In this document: positions 1 through 10,100 of the stretch, piece by piece
Numbering within the stretch: position 1 is the first letter of the stretch
How the letters are laid out: every line of letters begins with the position of its first letter
Assembly (NCBI GenBank): GCA_033064195.1
Contig: JARBJD010000547.1
Span: 1 to 34,802, forward strand
Source: Blattamonas nauphoetae
Taxonomy: Eukaryota > Preaxostyla > Oxymonadida
Direction of reading: 5' to 3'
DNA length: 34,802 bases
The notes under the pieces: model-generated
What the model was told of the DNA's origin: nothing
Databases searched by the model: none
What the model saw: only the letters and a program-made list of their open reading frames with translations
Made by a program: the position numbers and the translations under genes

Positions 1-1299
1 TGCATTTTCTCGAATCGCTTTTTAATCGAAGCGAGTTAGTTTCGGATTGTAGATCTCGATCTGCAGACAGAGATTAATGGAGTATAAACGATTAACTTAG
101 AACTGGAACGGACAAGGGGAATCCGACTGTTTAATTAAAACAAAGCAATGTGAGGCTGGAAAACGGTGTTGACACATTGTGATTTCTGCTCAGTGCTCTG
201 AATGTCAAAGTGAAGAAATTCAATCAAGCGCGGGTAAACAGCGGGGTAACTATGACTCTCTTAAGGTAGCCGTGCCTCGTCCTCTAATTAGGGACGCGCA
301 TGAATGGATTAACGAGATTCCCACTGTCCCTATCTACCATCTAGCGAACCCACAGCCAAGGGAACGGGCTTGGAAGAATCAGCGGGGAAAGACCCTGTTG
401 AGCTTGACTCTAGTCAGAATCTGTGAAATGATTTAGAGGGTATAGGATAGGTGGGAGAGGGCAACCTCGACAGTGTAATACCACTACTTTTATTATCATT
501 TTACTTATTTGATTGTTGAGGAGCATTATATGGTGTACTGGTGTGATATGTTTGTAGTCCTCGGATTATACGCAGATTGCATTTCAGGCCATATTATGAT
601 TCTGGAACTAAACGTTAAAGGAGTTGGTTTAATTTATGATGATGGGGTCTAGTTGGGGCGACTTGACTAGGTTCTACATTGTATGGCGACTCTGGGGATA
701 GTAGTCTTCGGGCTATGTGTACCTACGTGATCTCATTCAAAGACATTTTCTGATGGGGAGTTCGGCTGGGGCGGCACATCTGTTAAACAACAACGCAGGT
801 GTCCTAAGATGAGCTCAGTGAGAACAGAAATCTCACGTAGAACAGAAGGGTAAAGCTCATTTGATTTTGCTTTTCAGTATGAAGACAAACCGTGAAAGCG
901 TGGCCTAACGATCCTTTGAGTTTTACAAGTGTTAAGCCAGAGGTGTCAGAAAAGTTACAGGGATGAATATATAGAAATATGTTGCGATGTAGTTACATAG
1001 TCCCAGTTAAATATATGTAATATTTAGCTAGTCACTTATGGAAGTAAGTGGCAACACACCTGGTTATTGAAATATATACAGAGATGTATATAATCAATAA
1101 ATCATTTTATAAAGAAATGATTTTGACGGTCAGTAAGGTGTGCACCAAAATGACCATGTATGTATGTGTTTTGGTGTATGGTACGACCTATCCCAATTAT
1201 AAAATAATTATTAAATCATACTTGTGTATGATTGATAATAGAATAAAGTTGGTAAATATGAGAACTGGCTTGTGGCAGCCAAGCGTTCATAGCGACGTT

Positions 1300-1337
<38 letters not shown>

Positions 1338-1380
1338 CGAAGCAGAATTCGCCAAGTGTTGGATTGTTCACCCACTAACA

Positions 1381-1418
<38 letters not shown>

Positions 1419-1984
1419 TAGTTTTACCCTACTGATGAATTATTGTCGTGATGGTAATTCAAGTTAGTACGAGAGGAACCCTTGAATCGCATAATTGGTA
1501 TTTGTGGTTGGTTGATAGGCCAGTGCCACGAAGCTACCATGCGTGGGATTATGACTGAACGCCTCTAAGTCAGAATCCTTGCCAGATTAATGCGAGAATG
1601 GTGTCTGGTAAATGACCAGATTTGTATGGTTGTTATTGATATGGATAATAGTGTGTTTGATGTGTGGATCCGCGGCATGCAAGGCAGAGTGCTCGTGCGG
1701 GCAACCGTGGGGCATTTATGTGTGTGTGTTTCTTGGAGCTGGATGTTTTGCACTTATTGTAGTTGAAATGTAGATCAGCGATAAGGCCAGCCGTCAACAT
1801 CAGGCAAGTATGGAATGTGTGTGACAGCGCATCTGTGCATGTTTGATGTGGTTGGTAGACATAATTGCTTGAGAATCCATGCGACGGAGATCCTTTGTAG
1901 ACGACTTAAAATGAAGTAGGGATTGTAAATGGCAGAGTAGCTCTACGTTACGATCCATTGAGATTTAGCCCACTTTCTATGATC
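1..1984 (+). rRNA. 28S rRNA gene, 3' part (upstream repeat unit, cut by window start)
   Basis: Nearly identical to 30846-32845. It holds the conserved LSU stretches: the TGACTCTCTTAAGGTAGCC block near 250-270, the peptidyl-transferase region around 955-1290, the sarcin-ricin AGTACGAGAGGAACC block near 1467, and the last LSU helices ending near 1984. A group I intron interrupts it at 965-1262. Compared with the second copy it lacks bases at universally conserved places: GCCGTGCC for GCCAAATGCC near 270, TTACAGGG for TTACCACAGGG near 957, and CGGGGTAAC for CGGGAGTAAC near 243. These could be sequencing errors near a contig edge or real decay of this copy. The 3' end is placed by homology and may be off by some bases. 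Confidence 0.97.
965..1262 (+). ncRNA. Group I self-splicing intron in 28S (site L2449), copy 1
   Basis: This 298-nt insertion lies exactly between GGGAT and AACTGGCTTGTGG, which are contiguous in standard LSU rRNA (after E. coli U2449, in the peptidyl-transferase centre). The group I hallmarks are visible: the 5' exon ends in U and the intron ends in G (AAATATGAG). An internal guide GTCCCAGTT near 1010-1018 can pair through GTCCC with the exon end GGGAT (P1, with the expected U-G wobble) and through CAGTT with the 3' exon AACTG (P10). There is no homing-endonuclease frame; the 86-codon open frame over it is fortuitous. The core helices P3-P8 were not folded. Known L2449 introns include one in Physarum. 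Confidence 0.88.
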
Positions 1985-2231
1985 GATATAAGGAAATGCA
2001 AAATATTTCTTTTGTTTAGTGGATGAATTGTACATTAAAGAAATATCAAGTGTTTAAGTATTTTGACAAAGTATTTTTGATAAAGTATATTTGACTAAGT
2101 ATTTTGACTAAGTACAAAATATATTAAGTATTTTGACTAAGTACAAAATGTATTAAGTCAATTGTACTAAGTACAAAATGTATTAAGTATTTTGACTAAG
2201 GACAAATTGTATTAAGTCAATTGTACTAAGT
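1985..2231 (+). repeat. Start of intergenic spacer: AT-rich AAGTAC/TTAAGT tandem repeats
   Basis: From about 2040 the sequence is an imperfect array of TATTTTGACTAAGTACAAAA and TGTATTAAGTCAATTGTAC modules. The same array occurs at 32880-33120 in the second spacer, where it continues without interruption into ACAAAATGTACTAAGTC. Here it is broken after AAGT at 2231 by the 13.5-kb insertion and resumes at 15719. The position just downstream of 28S is usual for transcription-termination or spacer repeats; no function is shown. Confidence 0.85.
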
Positions 2232-2253
2232 GGGACAATATTTTTGACATCAT
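2228..2253 (+). repeat. Left target duplication (AAGT) and left 22-bp TIR of the spacer element
   Basis: AAGT at 2228-2231 is followed by the terminal repeat GGGACAATATTTTTGACA..., ending CAT at 2253. It is a perfect inverted match to 15697-15718. If the flanking T and A are counted as element ends, the TIR is 23 bp and the duplication only 2 bp (AG); the sequence cannot separate the two readings. Confidence 0.9.
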
Positions 2254-2700
2254 AGAAAGTACGAGCCCCATCAGAAACCGACCGTCGCCTTTCTTTTTTC
2301 AATATTTTCCAATCTCTCTCAATAACTCTTTCACACCTCAAACAACTGAATGCGAGTGTTTTTTGAAAATCTTCCCACAGAAGCCTTTTCGGCTGGATGA
2401 TTCAGAAAAATATGGGTTGATCGTCATTTGATGGGCAATGTTCTTTCAACCATCTTCCTCACTACACTGGATATGGTATACAGGGTGAATGTCTGCTTTA
2501 CCACCATATTACATCTTCTCTCAATCTCTCTCCTCTGTTCTCTCTCTCTTCGCACAACATTGAAGCATGGATGTATGAATTCAGTTTATTCACTTTTAGT
2601 GGTGTAGTATCTCAAACAATTGATATTGCTTTGGTTGGGTTTCGAAAAGTGTAAATTGTGAGTTGAAAACAACAATATGCATGAAAGACTCAATTAAGAT
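2254..2700. other. Left subterminal region, no gene seen
   Basis: It is moderately AT-rich with pyrimidine runs (TCTCTCTC near 2540). There is no convincing coding frame, no repeat shared with the right subterminal region, and no recognisable RNA gene. Confidence 0.5.
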
Positions 2701-2839
2701 GGAAAGTGTTGATGTGAGAATGAGTGGAGGGAGGAGAAGGCTCGAGGAGAGGAGTTTGGACGTCGCAGAGGAAAAATGGGGTCTATCCAGAGCGCGGTGA
2801 GGGAGAAGAAGAGAGGAGTTGGAGGTGATGTGGAGAAGC

Positions 2840-3228
2840 GAGGGTGGAGGACGAGGGAGGCGGAGTGGAGGAGAAGGCTGGTGACTGGAGGTGACTGGAG
2901 GAGAGAGGAGGTGACTGGAGGCGAGTGGAGGTGAGCGGAGGACGAGGGAGGCGAGTGGAGTGCGAGGGAGGCGAGTGGAGGTGAGTGGAGGTGACTGGAG
3001 GGACGAGGGAGGCGAGTGGAGTGCGAGGGAGGCGAGTGGAGGTGAGTGGAGGTGACTGGAGGACGAGGAGGTGAGTGGAGGACAGGGAGACGAGGTGGAG
3101 GAAGGCTGAGTGACTGGGAGGTGACTGGAGGTGACTGGAGGGCGAGGGAGGCGACTGGAGGTGACTGGAGGGCGAGGGAGGCGACTGGAGGTGACTGGAG
3201 GACGAGGGAGGTGAGTGGAGGGCAGGGA
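2840..3228 (+). repeat. G-rich minisatellite A (GGTGACTGGAGG / GACGAGGGAGGCGAGTGGA)
   Basis: Degenerate tandem copies of roughly 12-30 bp built from GGTGACTGGAGG, GGTGAGTGGAGG and GACGAGGGAGGCGAGTGGA. The + strand is almost all purine plus T, with many GGAGG runs. Open frames exist on both strands because the repeat contains few stops, so coding cannot be inferred. Confidence 0.85.
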
Positions 3229-3945
3229 GGTGTAGGCTCTGAGGTAAAGTTGAGGGAGGAGGTGTTGGCTCTGAGGTAAAGGAGAGTTGAGGGGAGGAGG
3301 TGTTGGCTCTGAGGTGAAGTTGGGGAGGAGGCGTTGGCTCTGAGGTGGAGACGAGGGGAAGGAGGTGGTGTTGGCTCTGAGGTAAAGTTGAGGGGAGGAG
3401 GTGTTGGCTCTGAGGTGGAGTTGAGGGAGGAGGTGTTGGCTCTGGGGTGGAGTTGGGGGGGAGGAGGTGTTGGCTCTGAGGTGGGGATTGGGGGGAGGAG
3501 GCGTTGGCTCTGAGGTGGAGTTGAGGGGAGAAAGGAGGTGTTGGCTCTGAGGGAGTGCAAGTTGAGGGGGAGGAGGTGTTGGCTCTGAGGTGGAGTTGAG
3601 GGAGGAGGTGTTGGCTCTGAGGTGGAGTTGAGGGGAGGAGGCGTTGGCTCCTGAGGTGGGAGTTGAGGGGAGGAGGTGTTGGCTCTGAGGAGTGAAGTTG
3701 AGGGGAGGAGGCGTTGGCTCTGAGGTGGAGTTGAGGGGGAGGAGGCGTTGGCTCTGAGGTGGAGTTGAGGGGAGGAGGCGTTGGCTCTGAGGTAAAGTTG
3801 AGGGGAGGAGGTGTTGGCTCTGAGGTGGAGTTGAGGGGAGGAGGCGTTGGCTCTGAGGTGGAGTTGAGGGAGGAGGTGTTGGCTCTGAGGTGGAGTTGGG
3901 GGAGGTGTTGGCTCTGAGGTGGAGTTGGGGGAGGAGGTGTTGGAA
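3229..3945 (+). repeat. 33-bp G-rich minisatellite B (TGTTGGCTCTGAGGTGGAGT...)
   Basis: About 21 imperfect copies of a ~33-bp unit with the core GTTGGCTCTGAGGTGGAGTT followed by GAGGGGAGGAGG. Units vary in length at G runs. Read on the minus strand, 33-bp units give an 11-residue peptide repeat LNSTSEPTPPP, but the frame changes between units and runs with similar Pro/Ser composition are open in two frames. It could be a coding Pro/Ser/Thr-rich repeat with sequencing indels, or plain satellite. Confidence 0.85.
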
Positions 3946-4031
3946 TGGAGGTTTAGAACAGTCAAGATTGTACTTACAAAGTTCTGGGTAGAGACGGAGA
4001 GACAGAAAGGAAAATGAGAAAAACAAAATGA

Positions 4032-4110
4032 TCAAGTTGCTTTTATCTTCACAACACCATAGTCCCGCTGGGAGCCATGATCCGGGTCCAGGTCCATAAA
4101 TGGATCACAG
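4032..4110 (-). CDS. Possible short terminal exon, unknown protein
   Basis: On the minus strand an acceptor-like GGGTTAG precedes a reading frame CDPFMDLDPDHGSQRDYG followed by VVKIKAT and a stop. The composition looks coding, and the segment is unlike the satellite beside it. It faintly resembles the variable segment of LCAT-like proteins, but I cannot support that assignment. The upstream exon was not located; 4111-4260 could hold its intron. Confidence 0.25.
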
Positions 4111-4258
4111 CTAACCCTGTTCGGCCAAAAGGCCTGGCAGAGAAAAGTCGGGTAATGGTGAAGTGAAGAGGTGTTAATTTATGTGGAACGAGATGTTGTG
4201 TTTGTAACAGTATTTAAAAATGAAAAGCGAAATGAAGTTTTGTCACCCAATTCTGAAC

Positions 4259-5040
4259 TCAATCCGCGCTCCTCCTCTCCACCTCCTCCTTCTCGAAAAT
4301 CTTTCTCACTCTGTTGTCTCTGCCTCTTCTGAGAATATTCGAGAAGATATGAAAATGATGAGAAATTAACGCAAACAGGTGCCCCTGTAAGGGAGGCACC
4401 CTTTCGTAAAACCCTAAATAATCCTTCATTCTTGTAATTGTTACTCGAAAGTAACTATGGTCATCGGGAAAGACCTCATGTCTAAAATGGAGAAATATGA
4501 AATATATGAAAAAATACAAACTTGTGAAAGAGTGGACGGTGTTTCTCTCTGATGAATTCAGAGTCAGTGTGACTATCAAAGAAAGTGAAAAGTTCATCCG
4601 AGGAGCGGATGGGGGTTGTGAGATGATTAGAAACGAAAGTGGAAAGGACTCCCGAACTCGGAGTCGCAACAATTTGCCGTGTTGCTCGGCGAAGAAGAGT
4701 AACATACCCTCTTCTCTGAAAAAGAGGGTTTAATGAAGATAAAAAGAAACCAAGGACAAACTGGTTCCGAAAATGTGGACCAGTGTCCGAAAATACAGTG
4801 ACATGTGATTTTGGAATGATATGAAGGAAGTGCAAATAAAGTGGAAAGACATTCTTGAACAAAACGATGGTCGTGCGAAAGCACAGGTGATATGAAATTG
4901 TGATGTGTTTTGGTAATGACAGAATGTTGTGAAGTGAAACAAGTAATGCACAAATGAGAAACTGAAACCTGGGAATAAAAATCATGACCAATTTGGGTGT
5001 TTGAGAGTGGCAAGTGCCAATTTTCTTTAAAGTCCATGAC
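4259..5040. other. Unassigned stretch with overlapping open frames
   Basis: Several open frames of 70-170 codons overlap on both strands (minus 4259-4705, 4482-4991 and 4627-5037; plus 4497-4733). None has a recognisable domain, and the minus-strand frames are rich in Phe/His/Ser, as expected from the complement of an A-rich strand. No gene can be assigned. Short self-complementary sequences (GATGACTAAAGAGTCATC near 5041) are present. Confidence 0.4.
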
Positions 5041-5650
5041 GATGACTAAAGAGTCATCGTCGATGGATGAAAGTGGAAATATTGTAAAAGTTTCTTTGTG
5101 TTTCTGCTATTTTTGTGCTTTTCAATTGTTTTCAATTCATTTTCTTCTTTTGATTTAGTTTCTTGTGTGTTGCTTTTAGTGTTTCTTGTTTTTAACAGAT
5201 ATTTCCCCGCTCACAAATGGAGCAGAGGTCTGTTCTTTTCTTTGGTTTTTGAAGTATTTTTTTGGTTTTCTTACAAAAGGAAGAATATGACATACTTGTT
5301 TTACCCTGTTCCACGAGCTTGTGATGTAAGTCCTTTTTGGTTGTTTCGAGGAGACGGATTTCTGACGTTCTGTTGTGAATTGTGACCATATCAGATTGTG
5401 AGGGAAGAGGAATGGATTGTTGTGTGAGACTAGGAGAAGCGAGGAGGAAATCGACATCGTCATCGTCCAGTGTATCGATGATGGATGGTGCTGATGAAAA
5501 ACGAATGAAAAGAAAAAGAAAGGCAACTAATTTTGTCGATTTTTTGACTTTCGGACCTGGTTTTCACAACTAGGCGAAGTGTTGTCTTCTATCGCCTTCA
5601 TTAATTCGATGTCGTCGTGAATGTTGATGGTCTGTGAAAATTGTGAATAA
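5041..5650. other. Unassigned stretch, possible downstream exon near 5550-5616
   Basis: The plus strand is T-rich to about 5300. On the minus strand, after an acceptor-like TTTTCACAG near 5630, a frame TINIHDDIELMKAIEDNTSP followed by SCEN reads well and could be an exon downstream of the gene at 5659-6024. The reading phase does not join cleanly with the donor at 5666, so the link is uncertain. Nothing else is recognised. Confidence 0.3.
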
Positions 5651-5658
5651 AATGAGTA

Positions 5659-6024
5659 CTAATACCTGCTTCGAAGCTGGTCGACGTCGAGTGGGCTTTC
5701 GGGGTTTCCCACCGATTCTGTCGAATCGGGAGCGGGCATAATTAAACGCCCCTCCTCGACGTCGAACCCCAGTGCTTTGGTCTCGCTAAGTGTTTGGACT
5801 TGCGAGACGCACTGCGATAATCGAACTTTTTCATCTTTATTTCTCATTTCATTGTAATAATGAGAAAGAGATGACAAAAGTGAGGTGAAATATCTAAGGA
5901 GAGAAAGAATCAATAAGAGAGAAAACAAACGATTATAATGAGCTTCGACTTGCCGCTTTACCTCCTGCAGGTCATGTCTGCTATCCAGTGCCCTGATGAG
6001 GGGGAGCAGCTGGATTTTTCTCAT
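5659..6024 (-). CDS. Unknown protein gene, two or more exons (charged, helical)
   Basis: The minus-strand frame starts MRKIQLLPLIRALDSRHDLQ and reads into a charged, probably helical stretch (EVKRQVEAHY). It then passes through a Leu/Ser-rich segment (about residues 33-58) that may be an unspliced intron. It resumes with NEMRNKDEKVRLSQCVSQVQ and an acidic Pro-containing tail GNPESPLDVDQLRSR. A donor-like GTATTAG follows at once, so the open frame probably ends inside an intron and the gene continues toward 5550. No domain is recognised. The start is simply the first ATG of the frame; upstream exons may exist. Composition and intron signals match the other cellular-looking genes in this element. 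Confidence 0.45.
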   Translation of the reverse strand: MRKIQLLPLIRALDSRHDLQEVKRQVEAHYNRLFSLLLILSLLRYFTSLLSSLSHYYNEMRNKDEKVRLSQCVSQVQTLSETKALGFDVEEGRLIMPAPDSTESVGNPESPLDVDQLRSRY

Positions 6025-6255
6025 GTTGTCTTGTCAACAAGGCATGAATCTCCCCCCATGAGTACTGATGGTCGAAGGAGGCTTTCGGTTGTATTCTAAA
6101 ATAGATTGCATCTCAGAGAGAATGTATGATGGGGAATTGGATTCTTTGGAAGCAGAGGAGAAAATGTGTTGGGATGCGACACTAAGAGACAACAAAGGTC
6201 TCAATCAACCCACAAGTCAGTTTTCGTTCATATGTTCAACCACATCAGCTCAGTA

Positions 6256-6586
6256 AATCCACCTCGAACGACCCGCTTCTCCCCTCCAATCAACCTCAAA
6301 TGACCCGCTTCTCCCCTCCAATCCACCTCGAATGACCCGCTTCCCCCCTCCAATCCACCTCGAATGACCCTCTTAACACCTCCAATCCACCTCAGATGAC
6401 CCGCTTCTCCCCTCCAATCCACCTCAGATGACCCGCTTTCCCCCTCAATCAACCTCAGACCCTCTTCCCACCTCCAATCCCACCTCCAATCCTCCCTCTT
6501 CCCCTCCAATCCACCTCGAATGACCCGCTTCTCCCCTCCAATCAACCTCGAATGACCCGCTTCCCCCTCCAATCCACCTCGTATTG
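6256..6586 (+). repeat. ~32-bp pyrimidine-rich minisatellite C
   Basis: About ten imperfect copies of a unit built from CCACCTCGAATGACCCGCTT followed by CTCCCCTCCAAT. Units differ by 1-3 bp at C runs. The minus strand is open and would give a Gly/Arg-rich repeat (VIRGGLEGEAGH), but the open frame follows from the repeat itself and is not evidence of coding. Confidence 0.85.
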
Positions 6587-6604
6587 CTCTCCCTATCACT
6601 GGTG

Positions 6605-6745
6605 TACCTCATCTTCTCCCCATCCCATCACAAACTTCCCTCTTCCTTCCCCATCCCATCACAAACTCCCTCTTCCTTCCCCATCCCATCACAAACTCCC
6701 TCTTCCTTCCCCATCCCATCACAAACTTCCCTCTTCCCACCTCCA
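6605..6745 (+). repeat. ~30-bp minisatellite D (CCATCCCATCACAAACTCCC...)
   Basis: Four nearly identical units of CCCCATCCCATCACAAACTC plus CCTCTTCCTT, with a final degenerate copy running into CACCTCCACTTCTCC. It lies 20 bp after minisatellite C but has an unrelated unit, so two arrays arose side by side. Confidence 0.88.
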
Positions 6746-7143
6746 CTTCTCCACAAATAGCGTCATTGGCATCATCAAACGTTGACCGCACCAATTTATG
6801 TTCCACCAGCATTGCCACGTCACCGGCGTGAACTCTCCTTCTCCCGTCCATCATAACATGCCCAATCACCCTCCTCGACGAGTGTCAGTCGCCCTCCACA
6901 CACGCCTTGCAGATTCTCCTGTTTGTGATTTGAATGTCGCCTTCCACTCCCAAACAGACAATCTCGACTCTATCGGACTCCACACTCTGCCAATTCCTCT
7001 CTAAGAATCGGAAATATTCGCATTTGAGCAGTCTTTTGACAAATTTAAACATTGTCAGAAACCAATCACGCCTAGCGATATAAAATACCTTCAAACCCCT
7101 TGCCAAACTCTCTGCTGACTTTTGGATCGATCTCACCTCCGAA
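6746..7143. other. Region before the large plus-strand gene, no clear gene
   Basis: Overlapping open frames on both strands, none with a recognisable domain. The sequence just before 7144 contains no clear promoter element. It may hold 5' exons of the gene that follows. Confidence 0.35.
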
Positions 7144-10100
7144 ATGATTGACCAGCTCTCTTATTCGCGTTTGTTATTTTCCCTCCTTCCCATTTTCACT
7201 CCATTTCCTTCGTTCAGAAGAAGAACCAGTGGAAGGACTCCTCATCTCACTCCATTCATCAATTTCACAAACAAAAACTCCCCAAAAAGTCCATTCAGCC
7301 ATTCAAACATTCGGAATTCCCCAAACCGGCCCTTTTTTGGACTCACAAACTCTCAGTCACGCACAAACATCACCTGATCTTCTCGTCTTGATGTTCGAAT
7401 ACTCTTTCGGCTTACAGACACAAAAAGTGGTAGAACTGCTCACATTCAAGCCATTTGAGCTCCAACTCCTGTTTGAGTTTGTAGACGAAGAACAATACCA
7501 AACCCACTCCATCTCTTCCTCCATACTCTTTCTCAACCACTCGGAAGAAATTGTCAAACTATGTGGAGATGACAGCACTACCATCTCATTTATCGCTCAA
7601 ATTCTCACTCTCAGCATCACGAACTCCTCCGACATCGTCGCAGAGTATTCATCAGCTGGTCAGATCACATTTTCCGAGTCTATGCTCGAGCTCGACAAAA
7701 CAAACGAAGTATTCGAACAATTGGTACAACTAGTGGCTATCAATCAAGATCAGACAGCGTCAAGCTTCCTGTTCTTTCGTTCTCACCTCACTCGGCCGTG
7801 TTGTGGAAGTGGTTCACTGGCCTTGACCCGAACCAGCTAAAACTTACAAAAACTGACCTACTAAACAACAACTCGTTCCTCTCCATCCTCCTCACCCAAA
7901 GATCTCTACGACCAACGTTGGCTCCAGATTTCACGACACTTTTGGTCAGCCTGAGCAAGCTCCTAATGTTCACGGTTTTGCCTCTTTCTCTGGACTATTG
8001 TTCGAAAACAGATGGGAGGACTTCATCCGGGTGAATGAAGCGATCTTGGCTGTCGTCGAGCGAGTTCAACGAAGGACCAGACTTGATGGATCGGAATTAG
8101 CCTTTCCACCGCTCATTCAAACCGACCTCCTCTCTGAAGTCACCAGTACCCTTCTGAAAGTGGTTGAAAAAAAGACAGAAGAACATACACACAAACTTGT
8201 GTCAACGGCTATCCAATCATCTCTTACACTCGACAGCATCCCGGAGAAATATGAATCGCTCTTCGTACTATCTGTTCCGCTTCTGCAACGATCTATTTCG
8301 TTCCTCCTGCACCTTTGGACCGTATTCGCTTCACTTGTCGAAGGGGAACCCACAACAGTTTCTTCGTTCGTGTCATTGCTCAGATTTGTGTCTCTGCTTC
8401 AAAATTGGCAACTGACCTTGACTGGAATCAAGTCTTTCGTCCACATCTTCTACTCTCTCCTCCATACAAAGGATCCCCGCCTTTCACTCCTCTTCCAGTT
8501 TCTTGTCTCTTTTCCGACGTGCCCAACATCAACCCGAAACTGAAGTGGTTTTTTTGACCTCGTACACACTCTCCTCGACGAAAAGAAGGCGTTTCTGCAC
8601 CCTCCCATCTTTTTAGACTCGCTGCTCACTGCCACCCCAGTCTTCCTCTTCTGCCCTTCTCCATTCTTCTGCAATGGAGATTGGCGAACAAAGTGTGTGG
8701 GGCGGGAGAGGTTGATTTGTGTGTTCTCACACTCTCCTCCCTCCTCACCAACACCCACGTGGCTGTTACCCAGTTCAACCAGGAATCAGGTGAAGGCAGT
8801 TGGTGTGTTGTCGACCAGAAAGCGACGAGAGACAAAGAAGAGCGTAAGTGCGTTTGAAGAGAAGATGAGCGAAACAGAAGCACAGAATTCCAAACCAGCC
8901 GCTGAACAAGACGAGCCAAAAGAACAAGCTGATGACGACAACGAACTATTCCAATCTCATTCCTGACGGATGGAAATCCGGGCAGGATGGAAGGAACCGA
9001 TGTGTTCATGGTTGAGGAGGGAGAATGGGAGGAGGAGAAGGAAGATGGAGAGGAAGAGGCAAGTGGAGAGGGGGAGAGGAAGTGAAAGAAGAGCCACAAC
9101 AACAAGAACAAGAAGGGGAGGGGATAATCGAAGAGTTTCAAACGAAGACTGAAGAGGAAACAGCGACAGGCAAAGGATAAGCGGAGAAAGATCCACACCC
9201 GCAGGAAGGAGGAAAAGAACAAAAGACAGATGGTGGCGAACCAGAAGCGAAGGAAGACGAAGACGCAACTGCTCAACCAGACGAAATGGAACAGAATCAG
9301 GAATGTCCGTCTTCCCAACACACTCCCGGGTCTTCGCCTCTCTCCACAAAGCACCCTCTCTCCTCTCCTATTCATACAGACATCTCACACCACACTCCTT
9401 GTCACTCCAACCACAATGTCCAGTCTCCACCAGATTTCGATGCTGAGTGGCACTCGTATTCGCATGTTTGGGATTTGGTGGACACCATTGTGTTTTTGGG
9501 TGGGTGGATGGAGAATGAGAGGAAGGGAGGGAAGCAGAATGAGTTTGAGCTGATGACACAACATATCGGACTTGTTATTGTGAACTCACTGGTTGGAATG
9601 AAGTCGGAGTGGGAAAGAGTGATGAACGAGGAGAAAAGGAGAGGAAGAAGGTCGTTGTCAAATTCATGATCGACAGTCTCCTCTCGTTCATCCGAAAAGA
9701 GATGAAGACAAGAACTATCAAGCTTGTCACTCTGAATCCCACTCGCATCGTCGACAACGCCCAATCCGAGCTGATCGTCGTCTTCTTCCCTCCTCTCTGC
9801 TCGACTGGCTTGGACGAGACTAAACGGGCACCAAACGCGTTCGAGATGTCAGTGGTTGGATTCGACGAGTTCAGCATCGAGCCGCTATTTGTCACAGCTG
9901 GCGAGACATCAATGCTTTTGAACAGTCATCTGAAAACAACACGGATGAGTGTGGGAGAAGAGGTGGAGGAAGGAAGGAAGAGAAGAAGAGGGAGGATCAA
10001 CTTGAGTAACAGCTCAAGCATATCGTGCGAGCGAGGGCTCAAGCGAATAAGGAGCGAGAAGAAGCCAATCCATTCCCACCGAAACCAAAGGATCAAATCG

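Noticed and set aside
1048-1308. 86-codon open frame over the 28S intron as a homing endonuclease
   Set aside because: It spans the intron's AT-rich stems and runs into 28S, has no LAGLIDADG or His-Cys motifs, and its counterpart in copy 2 (31904-32092) is shorter and ends differently.
4100-4145. U2 snRNA-like stem (AGGCCTTTTGGCC on the minus strand)
   Set aside because: Only the first-stem-like hairpin matches; the branch-point recognition sequence GTAGTA and the rest of U2 are absent.
6256-6745. CRISPR-like array of direct repeats
   Set aside because: Units are contiguous without unique spacers, which makes them minisatellites, and the context is eukaryotic.
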